From the NCBI GenBank assembly GCA_024811115.1, contig JAKOGH010001203.1, forward strand, positions 1-55,159: a stretch of DNA of 55,159 nt. The letters run 5' to 3'. The stretch is from Terana coerulea (lineage: Eukaryota; Basidiomycota; Agaricomycetes; Polyporales; Phanerochaetaceae). Of the stretch, positions 11,059 to 22,067 are shown one piece after another. The notes beneath the pieces are model-generated. The model ran no database searches. It had not been told where the DNA came from and saw nothing but the letters and a program-made list of their open reading frames with translations. Position numbers and translations under genes: made by a program. How positions within the stretch are numbered: the stretch's first letter is position 1; the number at the start of each line of letters is the position of its first letter.

Positions 11059-12119
11059 TGCTCTATGCGAAATATGATTATTATGCGATCAATATGTCAA
11101 AACTCTCCGAGAAATACCTTGTTTGGTCTAAAACGGGGTATGCAACGAGGCCTCGCCGCATCAAAGGTGGCCGCGCAGGCTAGACCTCTCCTAGAGCATC
11201 AAACAGGGCCATGAAAATTTTTCGTGGCCGGGTTTCCCATGACAAGAATGCGCATTGTGCACGGGCTTCAATGCCGCGGAGCATGGATCGCGATAACGAT
11301 TCTACGACGAAGGAGGGCGGGAGTAAGTAAGTCTTGGCAATGTGATGGACACGCGAGAGAGTCAGCTCACCACATATCCTCACATAAAAGTCCTCCTTCA
11401 TCCTCACCGACTGTTAGCCATGCACCCCGCGGTAGTAGCAGCCAGGGTGCACCCTGAAAATGCGAGAAACATATCAGCACTAGTCAACGACGTCAGCCTC
11501 GACCGCCGAACAGCACCACCGCATGTCGCGGCAGGGGTTCATCCGGTGCAAGGCTCCCTTTTAGGAACACCTTTGTGCATTGTCTTTGGCCCCGACACGA
11601 TCAACACGCGCTATGCGATGGACCCCTGGTCAGCGGGTTTGTCGACACCACATGAGCACCATGGAGCCAGCACGCGACGCTGGACGGCGAAATGACATTG
11701 AGGGTTGTCTTTGAGCGTATTCAGGCTTCTCAGGGTAAGAGGAGCCCGGCGTGGTCGGATAACACGGCAAGCTTGCGGCGTGCTATCCACAGGCAAACCT
11801 CCGTCAGCGTACATCCGAGCGAGTGAATTCCGTGTACTTGCAGAGTTAAGCGCATAACGCATATCGTTCCTCTACAAGCTCTGGCATCTGTGGTTTCGCG
11901 TGACCTTGATTCCGCGAGAAGTGGCCGCAGGAAAGGCTGAGCTCAGCGATGAGAAGGAGCCGTCATACACGCGACGATCGAGGCAAGCGACGGCTAAGAC
12001 AGGAAGATGTCAGATTGTATATCAACTCTCACTGTACAGGAACAGATGTCTGTGTGTCGGCAGCTATACTCATTCCCTGTACTTGTGTGAGGTTAAAACC
12101 GTCCGACACGCTGACAACA
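11059..12119. other. No gene recognised
   Basis: About 1 kb with short open frames on both strands (11342-11695 plus, 11611-11862 minus, 11900-12205 plus). None has a recognisable domain or splice partner. Confidence 0.4.
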
Positions 12120-12683
12120 TGATAGCTGCTCACCTGGAACTGACGTACCAACCTCGCACAGCCATACCCACATCGTACATAGGAGTGTGCAGCGTCAAAA
12201 TTTGAGGGCTCGAATGTTCACCAGGAAGCTCAGAGAGTCCACTCTGCGTATGCGTTGTCAGCGTCCTGACCGAGCTGCACTCGCTGTGCCGTGACGGTGG
12301 TTCGACTGTTGTCCTAGAGCGAGTCATGCGTGTTCGCATTCTGGTAAGAAGGTTTTGGAAAAACTATATCGATGGAAAGGAGCGCAATGGGGTTTGGTGC
12401 AACGACGTGGGTTGAGGAAGGTCGAACGAAAGCGACGTGGAGCCAGCTCGTCGACTTCGGGTTAGGGTTTTCTCGGTCTGATCCGACGCCACAAAGTCAT
12501 CGGCGGGTTCGGTGTGCTCAGACCACACGTCTCGTGCACAAGTTGTTGGCCAAGTACAAAAACAATTCAGAGACAGCAAAGTATATATGGCACAATGTTA
12601 CAGCGACTTCGAGGGGTCATGGTTCTTCAGAACATTACGAGACGCAGCAAAGTGCGACCAAGGGCGGGCCGCGCGGCGTGAGC

Positions 12684-15593
12684 TCACATACCGAAGTTAT
12701 AGAGGCGTTCCTGGACACTCTCCAGGCGAATACGCTTCTGCTCCAGGGCAACACGTTGCAAGGCAATAGTCTCATCTTCCGCAAGATATGACCGTGCTCG
12801 CTCGCTCGCGTTCTCTTCGCCGAGGCGCAGCCCAGCGATGAGGGACCCTTGCATGTCACGAGCGATCGCAAAGAGAAAATCGTGGTCGATAACACGCGGT
12901 ATGTTGTCAATGATTCTCTGCAAAGCTATGTTAGCGCACCAACGACATTCAGTGGAGAGTGAACGGACCTTGTAAGCGATCTGGAAGTACGCCGCGGTCT
13001 CCGCCATGACGGTCAATTCCTCCTCAAATCGGTCGGTACCGTGGAGCCTGCCAAGGTCTCCTACACTCAGCCCTGGGTACCCTACAGAGGCGAGAGCATC
13101 GAGCGCCTGGTTCATAGCATATGTGGCGACGGGTCTCCGCTCGATGCCCTAGAGTAGCGGCATGCGTCAACATACTACGTCTGGACAACGGCACTACGAA
13201 CCTTTCGAGCATCCTTGAAGCGAGCGAGATACTTCACGCGGTACGTCGAGAAATAGTGATCGTTGATCGTAAACGGAGGATTCTCCAAGGCGAGCATCCT
13301 TGAGATGCGGTCCAGCGTCTGGACGCGGCATCGCTCCACCTCGCTTTCGACCATGCTGTCAAGATGATCCACGAGGGCCGTCCCCCTGAACTGCCCGAAA
13401 TGCACCCGTATGATAGCCTTGAGCTCATCCAAAGTAGCCTCATGGACCGTCTCGAAACATAGCTGGCTGTGCTCGGCCCAAGAACTGAAGCATCTTTGGA
13501 TTAGCGCGACCTTGGCTCGGAAGGGCACGTTGTACGGCAGCTCGCGCGTAAGCAAACTGTCGCGATGTATTTCAATGTAAGCCTGAATCTGATGGCGAGA
13601 GCAAAGCGCTACGCTCACCTTTGGATATGAAGTCGGACGTCGTCTATGTACATCGATACCGGTGCGGGTTCGGGTTCGGCCTCAATGAGGCTGCCGCTAC
13701 CAAAGTTGAAGACGGGGCTGCCACAGTCGAAGTCGGGCATACTGTACCCCGGCGATTCCTCGAAGGACATGAACGGCCTAAATTCAGGAGCCGTGCCGCG
13801 GATGTCGGCGCCGAAGCGGGCGTACGCCGGGCGACACTTTTGCAGCAACCTCTCAAAGGTCTCGGCGCCTTGGATCAAAGCGCGGACGTCGCTGGAGAAC
13901 GCGGTGACAAGCTTGAGCAGCTCCGCGGCGGGGTTCTCCGAGGGAGGCGGGGGCAGCGCGTTGATGAGCTTCATGACCTCCTGGTGCGCCTTCTTGAGAT
14001 TGTGACGGAGGTCGGGAAGTCTACAAGATCCGTTAACCATAGAACCAAATATATGAGAGAATGCGCACGCTTGGCTGATGACACCCCCGAGCAGCTTGCT
14101 CAGAGCCTTGGTCAAATGAGGCGTCCCCATACGACTAGCGAGGTTCGTCTTGTTGCACCACGGAGAGATCTCCCGGAAGAAGCTTTCCTCTCGCTGGCGC
14201 GCTGTGGAGAAGGAGATCTTGTCCTCCAGCTCCATTGGCGAAGGCTGCTTTGTGACAAAGTAACCATCTGTAAATTGATCAATCTCAAAACTGGAATCTC
14301 AAAATTGAACTGGTATGCAGCGCAGCATACGTTTGAGCGGATGGCTCGAGCCTTCGAGCACTCGAATCCAAGCGTTCTCCTCGCCAGGCTGGATCAAGTC
14401 GGGCTTCGTCAAGACTCCTACGATGCAATGAGTATATAATGTATTGCAGGCACGCCGCGAAGGAACACACCTATGGTTCGCAGACCCTCCTCATCAGTCA
14501 AACGTGCCAGATGGGCAGCTCCCTGATTGTCGATGTCATCTGCGGACGATATGTCAGTGAACGAGGATTTGGAAGAGGGTCTGAGTAGGATGTACAGACC
14601 TCGCATGGTTATAGTCAAGAGAATGAGTGTGTTGCCTTGGATGTGGTTGTTGACCATGTTGCGCACCGCTTCAATATTTCCGCGATCATCGCTGGCGGCG
14701 ACATTTGAGATGATCCCTATGCAATAAATTAGGGCTATGTTACTCAAAGGAAGGAAGACACTCACCAGGGAGATCAATAAACGAAAGGTCTGTGAGGTCC
14801 GGGCCAGATAGATTGAGACAAACCACGTTGTCGGAAAATTGGAGTTGCTTCTCGGAGCCGGCAGGCTTCTCGCCCGGCTTGAGCGAACTCGTGTCGAAGT
14901 CAACAAAGAACTCCGCGGGCAGACTCGGGTTCAGGATAGCGAGCTGGGCACGGCGCAGCATCTCCTCGAGATCATCTTTGTTGTCAAGAAGAGGACCAAA
15001 GGCACGTTCCTTTATGTCGGTCATTGCCTGGCCTCGAGACTCGGTCGCACGGCGGAGCAGAACCTGGCACCTCCACGGTCGCTCCGAGTATGTGAGTCGG
15101 CATTCCATCGGGCATCTTGATCTTACTTAAGCCAAGCTGCGCCGTGGCAGAAAAACAATACTCACCTGGTGCACGTTCCGCTGGCCCGAGGGACAGTGAT
15201 CTGAGTTGATGATTAGAAGCACCGATACTGGGATGGTTGACATAGACTTACGCCGCTGATGGCCTCTACAAGCGAGCTCTGCGTGAGGTTTCGATCAGTG
15301 TAGCAAGACGGGGGTGAAGGAATCGTGAATACCTTGCCGGCGCTCTGATTACCTGAAGCCATCACATTGAGCATGCATTTGACAATTCCCAGTACAGCAC
15401 CTACCGATGACGGCGATCCGAGGAAGGTCGAGCACTGCTTCTGCACTGTACGGCAATGAGTGAATGCACTAACAACGCATGGAACGCGAAATGCGTACCC
15501 TAACGCACGAAGATCAGTGACTAATTTGATCAGATTGCGAGTGCGCTGGGCATAGCCCGAGCTAGATATGTCCGAGGATGGACTGTTTATCAT
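12684..15593 (-). CDS. Dynamin-like large GTPase, copy A
   Basis: Fourteen exons (15593-15499, 15445-15405, 15352-15333, 15278-15252, 15200-15166, 15115-14766, 14716-14600, 14539-14471, 14417-14331, 14267-14069, 14020-13619, 13556-13202, 13148-12969, 12917-12684) keep one frame and give 736 aa. G1 is GNQSAGKSS (residues about 46-54), G2 lies in ITVPRASGTCTR, G3 is DLPG near 187 and G4 is TKPD near 254. A middle/stalk region follows and a GTPase effector domain fills the last 110 residues (MAETAAYF, RIIDNIPRVIDHDF). No PH or proline-rich domain is seen, so the layout is nearer to Mx or Dnm1-like proteins than classical dynamin. Family members self-assemble and remodel membranes using GTP; the target of this one is unknown. 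An overlapping upstream frame precedes the ATG. Copy B lies 2.2 kb upstream. Confidence 0.92.
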
Positions 15594-15706
15594 GCTCTTC
15601 TTCGAGCCGGAGGAACTGGACGGTGAAGGCGATGAGCCAGCTTCGGGCGTGGGCTTTTGGGCGAGGAAGAGAGATTAAGCTTGGTGAAGAAACGGCGAGA
15701 GGGCAT
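15590..15706 (-). promoter_or_regulatory. Overlapping upstream ORF of dynamin copy A
   Basis: From the ATG at 15706 a 38-codon frame (MPSRRFFTKLNLSSSPKSPR and onward) runs to a TGA whose T and G belong to the GTPase start codon, forming ATGA at 15593-15590. It is the first ATG after the TATAAAG box at 15756-15750, so most transcripts should contain it. The same layout, with the same first residues, precedes copy B. It may drive reinitiation, or encode the true N-terminus through a -1 frameshift. Confidence 0.65.
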
Positions 15707-15749
15707 GAGACGATGATCTTGGCCTTCGTGCTAGAGGGACGACGTTACA

Positions 15750-15756
15750 CTTTATA
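15750..15756 (-). promoter_or_regulatory. TATA box of dynamin copy A
   Basis: TATAAAG on the minus strand, 50 nt upstream of the first ATG (15706). Copy B has the identical heptamer 48 nt before its first ATG. Confidence 0.6.
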
Positions 15757-16080
15757 GAAATATTGTTTCTAGTCCCATTCTCACAACAGGAAGGCCGTGA
15801 GGTACAGCCGTAGTCGTAGTGCAGCACGAGGTCCGTGCTTCTTCAGATATTCACAGAGAGGGTGCTGCCCAACGCGGGGGTTGTTAACTCAAGATGGTGA
15901 ACGGTACCCGAGAGCTCTACTCAGTATTGTTAACAATGGTTACATCTACCAAATATCACACTCACTGTCTCGACATTACCTACCATCGTCAGAGGGTATG
16001 GCCCTTGCTTCTCACGGCATTGGTCTTGTGACCGTCGAGCAACCATGAGGAGGATGTTTCTAGTCTCATAAATACCTGAG

Positions 16081-16790
16081 TTAACAGTTCAAAGATAAGA
16101 AACACACTGCACAGCATCGTTTGTATTCAATTGGTGAGCCACTTGCTGGTCTCGCTAAGTCCGCAGCTTTGTAACGCTGACACTGACGAGTGACTCCGCA
16201 CCAGGCTTTGCAGCGAAGATCATCGTATTGAAAAGTATCGATCCTGCCGGCCAGAGCTAGCCGTAGCTGTACAGCAGTTAGCTTGAAGTAGCTGACACGA
16301 GGTGCAGAAGGACTTACGTTCGAGATTGTTTCCTGGATTGCCACATATAACTGCGCAAAAACCAATATGAAAGATCCTGAGATTGATTGTGCACATCCGA
16401 GAAAGCCAACAGTGTATCTGCCCGTCGCAGGTGGACATCGTGCAGATGATTACAAAGTATCTGCATTGGCGTCGCCGTCGCACAATCGAGGTTAGGGTCA
16501 AAATAAACGCCCAAACCTGGTAACGCTGCCGGGCACCTCGGGCATGTCTTGAGTCATTGGTGTCGAAATCGTAGACTAGCTAGCCCCAGAGAAAGTGTTG
16601 ACCTGCAATTACCATCGTTTCAATATCACTAACATATGGGGTATGTATTCAAACCTTTCTTCAGTTTTATCGCCGCAGGATAGCATCCGAGCCCACCCAG
16701 AATCTGAACCTGACCCAGCTGGAAGATTGGTTCGTCCCACGGACAATGAAAGTGCGTTCTTTCGATGCACGCGGCGACGGTCTTGAGAGT
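16081..16790 (-). pseudogene. Decayed gene segment upstream of dynamin A
   Basis: Minus-strand protein-like pieces include LGVYFDPNLDCATATPMQIL near 16515 and WDEPIFQLGQVQILGGLGC near 16735-16680. The paralogous segment at 21140-21830 reads LGVYDDPNLDFA and CDESVFEMG, then a stop, then TQMLGGLECHFCSDKAEKG. Both copies carry stops and frame changes, so I regard them as remnants of one ancestral gene that was copied with the dynamin gene. The CHFC motif of the other copy hints at a zinc-binding site. Family not recognised. Confidence 0.4.
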
Positions 16791-17205
16791 ACACGATGAG
16801 CGTAACGTCAACATGGAATGCGAGGCAGCCGAATGACTGAGGGCTGCTCTATGCCTAGTAAGCTCTTTCTGGGGGAACGGTGAGGGCCACTGCGTCAAGA
16901 CCATACGCCATGTTTGTGATTTGACTATATAGCAAGTTTGCGTCAGCGCAGGTCGACTGGATAAAGATTTCATCTCTATGAGCTGATATATACTATGATA
17001 TAGCTCCTTCACAGTAAGTCTTCTTCCAGCATCTATTGTGTTACACGTTGTTACACGCCGTTGATTCTGCGAGAGACGGTAGCAGCATCCTGTTTCGAGC
17101 TCCAGGGAGGCAGCTGTACATGATCTCGCACCCTTACGGACTCCCTGAACATGCGCGAGGTTATAGTCGCTACTTGACCACGGCGACAATGTGACAGCTG
17201 CTTAC

Positions 17206-17368
17206 CTGCGGCAACAAACAAGCCCAACACCTCCATATCTGCGTCAATATCCCATGCGATTATTCTGCTCTCATATTTGAGGGTACGACCAAGCACGAGC
17301 TTAAGCAGGCATTGTGCAGACGCGTCGTCTGCGCCAGCTGAGGCACTGAGCTTCACTCGCCACGCCAT
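17206..17368 (-). other. Possible exon of an unidentified gene in the 3' flank of dynamin B
   Basis: A minus-strand open segment starts with ATG at 17368 (MAWRVKLSASAGADDASAQC) and runs to a good donor (GCAG followed by GTAAGC) at 17205. It includes AWDIDADMEVLGLFVAAG. The duplicated counterpart near 12130-12330 is similar in bases but has an in-frame stop, so at least that copy is dead. No family recognised. Confidence 0.25.
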
Positions 17369-17767
17369 AGTTTGCTTGCGGTCCCAGAGCGAGATACACT
17401 TAGTCAGATTCCATGAAGGTGGTGAATTTGAGAAGTTCTATAGGAGGGAGCTCAACTGGGCTTTGGTACAAGGACGTGGTTGGAAGAGAAGTTATCCGAG
17501 TCGAAAGCGACGTGCAGGTTGTCCGCTTTGGGTTAGGGTTTCCGTCGCCGTCTGATCCGGCGCCACAAAGTTACTGGGCATTCGTCGGACAACACGTCTT
17601 ACGCACAAGTCGAGGCGGTACATGTCGTGGAACGGTAGGAAAGAGTTTCTAAGACAAGAGATCATTTATTGCGTATGAGCGCAAGTATTGTAAACGAGAT
17701 TACGCCAGACATCAGACAATGCAGAGCCTTGCAAGAAAGTTGCGGTACATCAACGCGAGTCGGAAAA

Positions 17768-20664
17768 TCAGAGGCCAAAGTTGTACAGCCGCTTCTGAAC
17801 GTTTTCGAGACGCACGCGCTTTTGCTCGAGAGCGACACGTTGCGAAGCGACTTCTTCGTCCTCGGAGAGATAGGATCGCGCCCGTTCCGTCGCGTTCTCC
17901 TGGCCAAGGCCCAACCCAGCGATGAGAGACCCTTGGATGTCGCGAGAGATGGCGCGGAGGGAAGTCATGATCGACAACACGCGGGATGTTGTCGATAATT
18001 CTCTACAACGAGCATCAATATTATTCATCGCATATGATAGCAGCGAGCAGACCTTGTAGGCGACGTGGAAGTACGCAGCGGTCTCCGCCATGACGGTCAG
18101 CTCTTCTTCGTACTGGTCGACCCCGCGGAGCTTGCCGAGGTCCTCAATCTTCAGTCCCGTGTATCCTGCAGCAGCGAGAGCGCCCAGCGCAGCGTCCACA
18201 GCGTCTGCGGCGACTGTGTTCCCGCCAAGGCCCTAAAGTGAGCGTTTGTCAAACATGCTGCGCATTGACGACACTACGACACTACGTACCTTCCGAGCTT
18301 CCTTGAAACGCGCAAGATACTTGTCGCGGTAGGTGGAGAAGTAGTGATCGTTCACGGTGAAGGGCGGACTCTCCAGGGAGAGCATCCAGGTGATGCGGTC
18401 CGATGTCTGGGCGCGGCACCGCTCGACTTCACTCTCAACCATGTTATCGACATGGTCCATGAGAGCCGTGCCCTTGTACTGTCCAAAGTGCGCCCGCACT
18501 GTGGCCTTCAGCTCATTCAAAGCGGCTTCATGGACTGTCCCAAAGCACATCTGGCTGTGCTCGGTCCAATCATTGAAACATCTCTGTATGAGAGCGACCT
18601 TGGCACTGAAGGGAACATTGTATGGAAGCTCCCGTGTAAGCGAGCTACAGAAATGTGCATGAACGTGAGTTTATGTCTAGCAATGAGGATGAAGAGCAAC
18701 AGTCACCGCTGGATATGACGCCGAACATAATCGAGATGCATTGGTTCGGATTCATTCTCGCTGAGGCTGGCGCAGCCAGGATTATCCTCCTTTGGCTCAA
18801 AGTCAGGCACGCTGTACCCCGACGAGTCTTCGGAGGACGCAAACGGACGGAAGTCAGGCGCCGTGCTGCGGATATCGACCTTGAAGCGGGCGTACGCCGG
18901 GCGACACTGCTGCATCAGTCTCTCGAAAGACTCGGAGCCCTGGACCAGGGCGCCGACGTCGCTCGAGAAGGCTGTGACGAGCTTCAGCAGCTCGGCGGCG
19001 GGGTTCTCGGGAGGAGGCGGAGGCAGCGCGTTGAGGAGCCTCTTCACCTCCTGGTGCGATTCCTTGAGGTCGTGGCGAAGGACGGGGAGTCTACCAAAGG
19101 CATTAGTTACATAAGGCAAAGTATGGCAGAAAAACGCACGCCTGGTTGATCACTCCGCCGAGAAGTTTGCTCAAAGCCTTGGTGAGATGCGGCGTGCCCA
19201 TGCGGCTGGCGAGGTTGGCCAAGTTACACCACGGAGACGTCTCCCGAAAGAATGCCTCTTCACGCTGGCGCGCGGTGAAGAACGAAATCTTCTCGTCCAG
19301 CTCCTTCGGCGAAGGCTGCTTCGTGACGAAATATCCGTCTGCGAATGGCTCAGGCTATGAGGTTATGAGAAGCAGTGAGCACATACGTTTAAGCGGGTGG
19401 CTTGAGCCTTCAAGTACTCGAACCCATGCGACGTCTTCACCATGCTGCAGCGTATCGGGCTTGGTCAAAACACCTGTACCAGAATCAGTATACAACGGTG
19501 ACAGATGGTTGAGGTGCATACCGATGGTACGTCGGCCCTCTTCGTCAGCCAAATGTGCCAGGTGGGCAGCTCCTTGGTTGTCAATATCATCTACAGACAA
19601 TTGTCAGCTACAATAAGTGTTGTATGAAATAAGATACATGCCTCGCATTGTAATAGTCAGAAGAATCAAGGTGTTACCCTGAATGTGCTTAGCAACCATA
19701 TTTCGCACGGCGTCAATGTTGCCACGGTCGTCGTCAGCGCTGACGTTGGAAATGATTCCTGCGCAAATAGTCATGTATTGTAAAATGTAGAGCGGGGACG
19801 TACTAACCGGGGAGATCAATAAACGATAAGTCAGTGACATCGGGCCCAGACAGATCCAGACAGACCACATTGTCGGAGAACTGGAGTTGTCTGTCAGACC
19901 CAAGGGGCTTCTCGCCCGGCTTGAGGGAACCCGTGTCGAAGTCGACAAAGTAGTCGGCGGGAAGGCTCGGGTTCAGGATGGCCAGCTGTGCGCGGCGGAG
20001 CATCTCTTCCAGCTTATCTTTGTCGTGAAGGAGGGGACCGAAAGGTTCCTCTCTGGCCTGGATCTTCTGTCCCTGGGAGTCTGTCTCGCAGCGGAGCAGG
20101 ACCTGGCACTTCCAGGGTTGCTCCGAGTACGTGAGGCGACACTCCATTGGGCATCTGATCTCTTTCAGTTAAGCTACGCCTTAGCAGCAAAACCACACTC
20201 ACCTAGTGCACGTCCCGCTGGCTCGAGGAACGGTGATCTGGGTCGATGATTAGGAGCGTTGATGTTAGGATGGCAGACGGGGACTTACGCCGCTGATGGC
20301 TTCCACGAGCGAGCTCTGCAGGGTTTTTCAATTAGTGTAGCGAGACAGGGAGGCGAAGAAACTGGATATACCTTGCCCGCGCTCTGGTTGCCTGGAGTCC
20401 CTACAATGAGCGTGCGTTTGACGATCTCATGTACAAGACCTACCAATGACGGCGATCCGCGGAAGGTCAAAGTCCGCCTGTGCTCTAGACGGCAATAAGT
20501 ATAGGTAGCGTAACATACGAAGTACGACAGGCTCACCCCAGGGCGCGGAGATCTGTGATCAAGCTGATCAGGTCGCGCGTACGCTTCGCATAGCCTGAGC
20601 TCGAAATGTTAGAGGATGGAGCGTTGGGATTATTCTTTTTCAAGCTGGGGGTGTCAGACTTCAT
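17768..20664 (-). CDS. Dynamin-like large GTPase, copy B, with a frame break near the C-terminus
   Basis: Exons: 20664-20537, 20484-20444, 20391-20372, 20315-20289, 20237-20203, 20154-19808, 19758-19642, 19590-19522, 19473-19387, 19338-19140, 19090-18707, 18644-18290, 18232-18053, 18002-17768. All GTPase motifs are intact (GNQSAGKSS, ITVPRASGTCTR, DLPG, TKPD). The intron after exon 7 has a GC donor. The last exon is one base longer than in copy A: after RIIDNIPRVVDHDF the frame shifts within a CCC run (plus-strand GGG at 17959-17961), and SLRAISRDIQGSLIAGLGLG is read in the next frame to the conserved stop at 17768. Read literally, the protein ends at 17712 with about 80 foreign residues (759 aa). 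This is either a sequence error or recent loss of the effector domain. Confidence 0.85.
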
Positions 20665-20747
20665 TTTTGTTGCTGATGGCGGGGAATCGGCTTTGGCGGC
20701 GGGCTTTTGGGGGACACGGACTTCGCAAAGAATCGGCGGGATGGCAT
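20661..20747 (-). promoter_or_regulatory. Overlapping upstream ORF of dynamin copy B
   Basis: A 28-codon frame starts at 20747 (MPSRRFFAKSVSPKSPPPK and onward) and ends in a TGA that overlaps the GTPase ATG at 20664 as ATGA. Copy A has the same start residues and the same ATGA junction, although its frame is ten codons longer. The relative frame (-1) is therefore kept despite a 30-nt length difference. Confidence 0.65.
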
Positions 20748-20788
20748 GGGACAGTGGTCTTCCCCTCGTACTGGAGGACGTCGTCGCA

Positions 20789-20795
20789 CTTTATA
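20789..20795 (-). promoter_or_regulatory. TATA box of dynamin copy B
   Basis: TATAAAG on the minus strand, 48 nt upstream of the first ATG at 20747; position and sequence match copy A. Confidence 0.6.
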
Positions 20796-21139
20796 CAGAC
20801 TCAGCGCTCAGCTCCACCTCCGATTTTCCACCAGAAAGCCTACGCCACGGCGCAGTCGAGACGTAGCATGAGGCCCGTGCTTCTTTGAACGATTCACCTG
20901 CGACGGGTGCTGCCCAGCATAGGGACAGGCTAGTTAGGTCACAGAATGGCACCTTGAGAGTCGCAGTCAGTACGAAATACACTGATTCCATTTACGAAGA
21001 CGACACTCACCGCCCCTGGCATGATTTTCAGTCACAGGAGGGCGGGCCCAGCCGACTGGGCTGGAGACCGTACAGCGACTGAGAAATCACGAAGATAGCC
21101 CTTCTCACTTTACATCTGCCAAAGTGGAGAATACGGATG

Positions 21140-21830
21140 CTAGCAACGCCACGCGCAGTTGTGCCCTCTTGCAACGGCAAATCGCTTGCTAGTCTCGTTG
21201 AGTCCGCAGCCCTCCGACGGACAGAGACGACAGACTCGATACCATGTCGGGAGCGAGGATCCGGTGTTTGGACCTATCAGACTGGAATATTGCAGCGTGA
21301 TGAAGCTGTATCGAAGTCAGCCAAAACAAGCAGGCAGAAGAAGCGGTTACGCACGAGGATACTTTCCGGAATCGCCACACATCGCAGGTCCCCAGAACAA
21401 GTGGGCAAGTTTCGTGCAGCACATAGCGTACATCGAAAAGAGCCAGCATTAAATCTGCGCATCGCTGGTGGACGTTGTGAGGGTAGATACGAATATTTGC
21501 ATTGACGTCGCCTGGACGTCGTGGTAGCGAAGCAGGGCGAAATCGAGGTTAGGGTCGTCGTAGACGCCGAGAATTACGGGCGCCTATAGGGCACCACGAT
21601 GCATCGGGCAGCTCGGGCATCTCTCTTGACTGCTCCTCGTACTCGAAATTGTGAACTGGTGTAGTCCCAGCGAGATTATCGTCCCACAAGTTTTGTAAGT
21701 GCATGACCATCGACTATACTCTAATTTGGGCCTTTTTCAGCCTTATCGCTGCAAAAATGACATTCGAGTCCACCAAGCATCTGGGTTTAGCCCATCTCGA
21801 AGACTGACTCGTCGCACACGCAACGTCGCC
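21140..21830 (-). pseudogene. Decayed gene segment upstream of dynamin B
   Basis: Counterpart of 16081-16790. Readable pieces are LGVYDDPNLDFALLRYHDVQ near 21575-21515 and MLGGLECHFCSDKAEKG near 21785-21735, with stops between them. The matching pieces in the other unit suggest a once-functional gene with a possible CxxC zinc site. No family recognised. Confidence 0.4.
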
Positions 21831-22067
21831 GTAAATGGCTGCAACATTACTACCTTTAGTAAGTTTTCATGGAGAGGTTGCTCTCCTGAAACGGCCATGG
21901 ATCCTGTACGCAATCATGGCGAGAGAATGCACCGCCTATGCCGACGCAGCAAAGGCTCCGCCAGGCCTTCCAATCCAGCCGTCAAGGAGGACCCTGGAGG
22001 GTGGCCGTCGGAGCCGCGAGCTCATTTCCCAGAAGAAGCGAAGGCTGAGAGCGCGTAGGCGGCGATC

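Larger units (their letters stand above)
12120..16790. repeat. Tandem segmental duplication, unit 1 (dynamin copy A)
   Basis: Colinear matches to 17190-21830 run through the whole unit at an offset of about 5.04-5.08 kb: the 3' flank (12390-12540 versus 17457-17620, both containing GGGTTAGGGTTT), the dynamin gene (stop 12684 versus 17768, start 15593 versus 20664), its upstream flank, and a decayed gene segment (16138 versus 21176). Exon sequence is much better kept than flanking DNA, so the duplication is old and the dynamin gene has been under selection. Edges are approximate. Confidence 0.85.
17190..21830. repeat. Tandem segmental duplication, unit 2 (dynamin copy B)
   Basis: Second unit of the 5.05-kb duplication. 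Ten of the fourteen dynamin exons have exactly the same length as in unit 1 (41, 20, 27, 35, 117, 69, 87, 199, 355 and 180 nt); exons 1, 6 and 11 differ by multiples of three, and exon 14 by one base. Introns and flanks have diverged strongly. Confidence 0.85.

Noticed and set aside
12465..12480. Telomere-like GGGTTAGGGTTT, repeated near 17530
   Set aside because: Only two TTAGGG-type units, and both occurrences are explained by the 5.05-kb duplication; not an interstitial telomere array.
13621..14439. 272-codon plus-strand open frame
   Set aside because: Antisense shadow of dynamin copy A exons 9-11; the minus strand carries the conserved protein.
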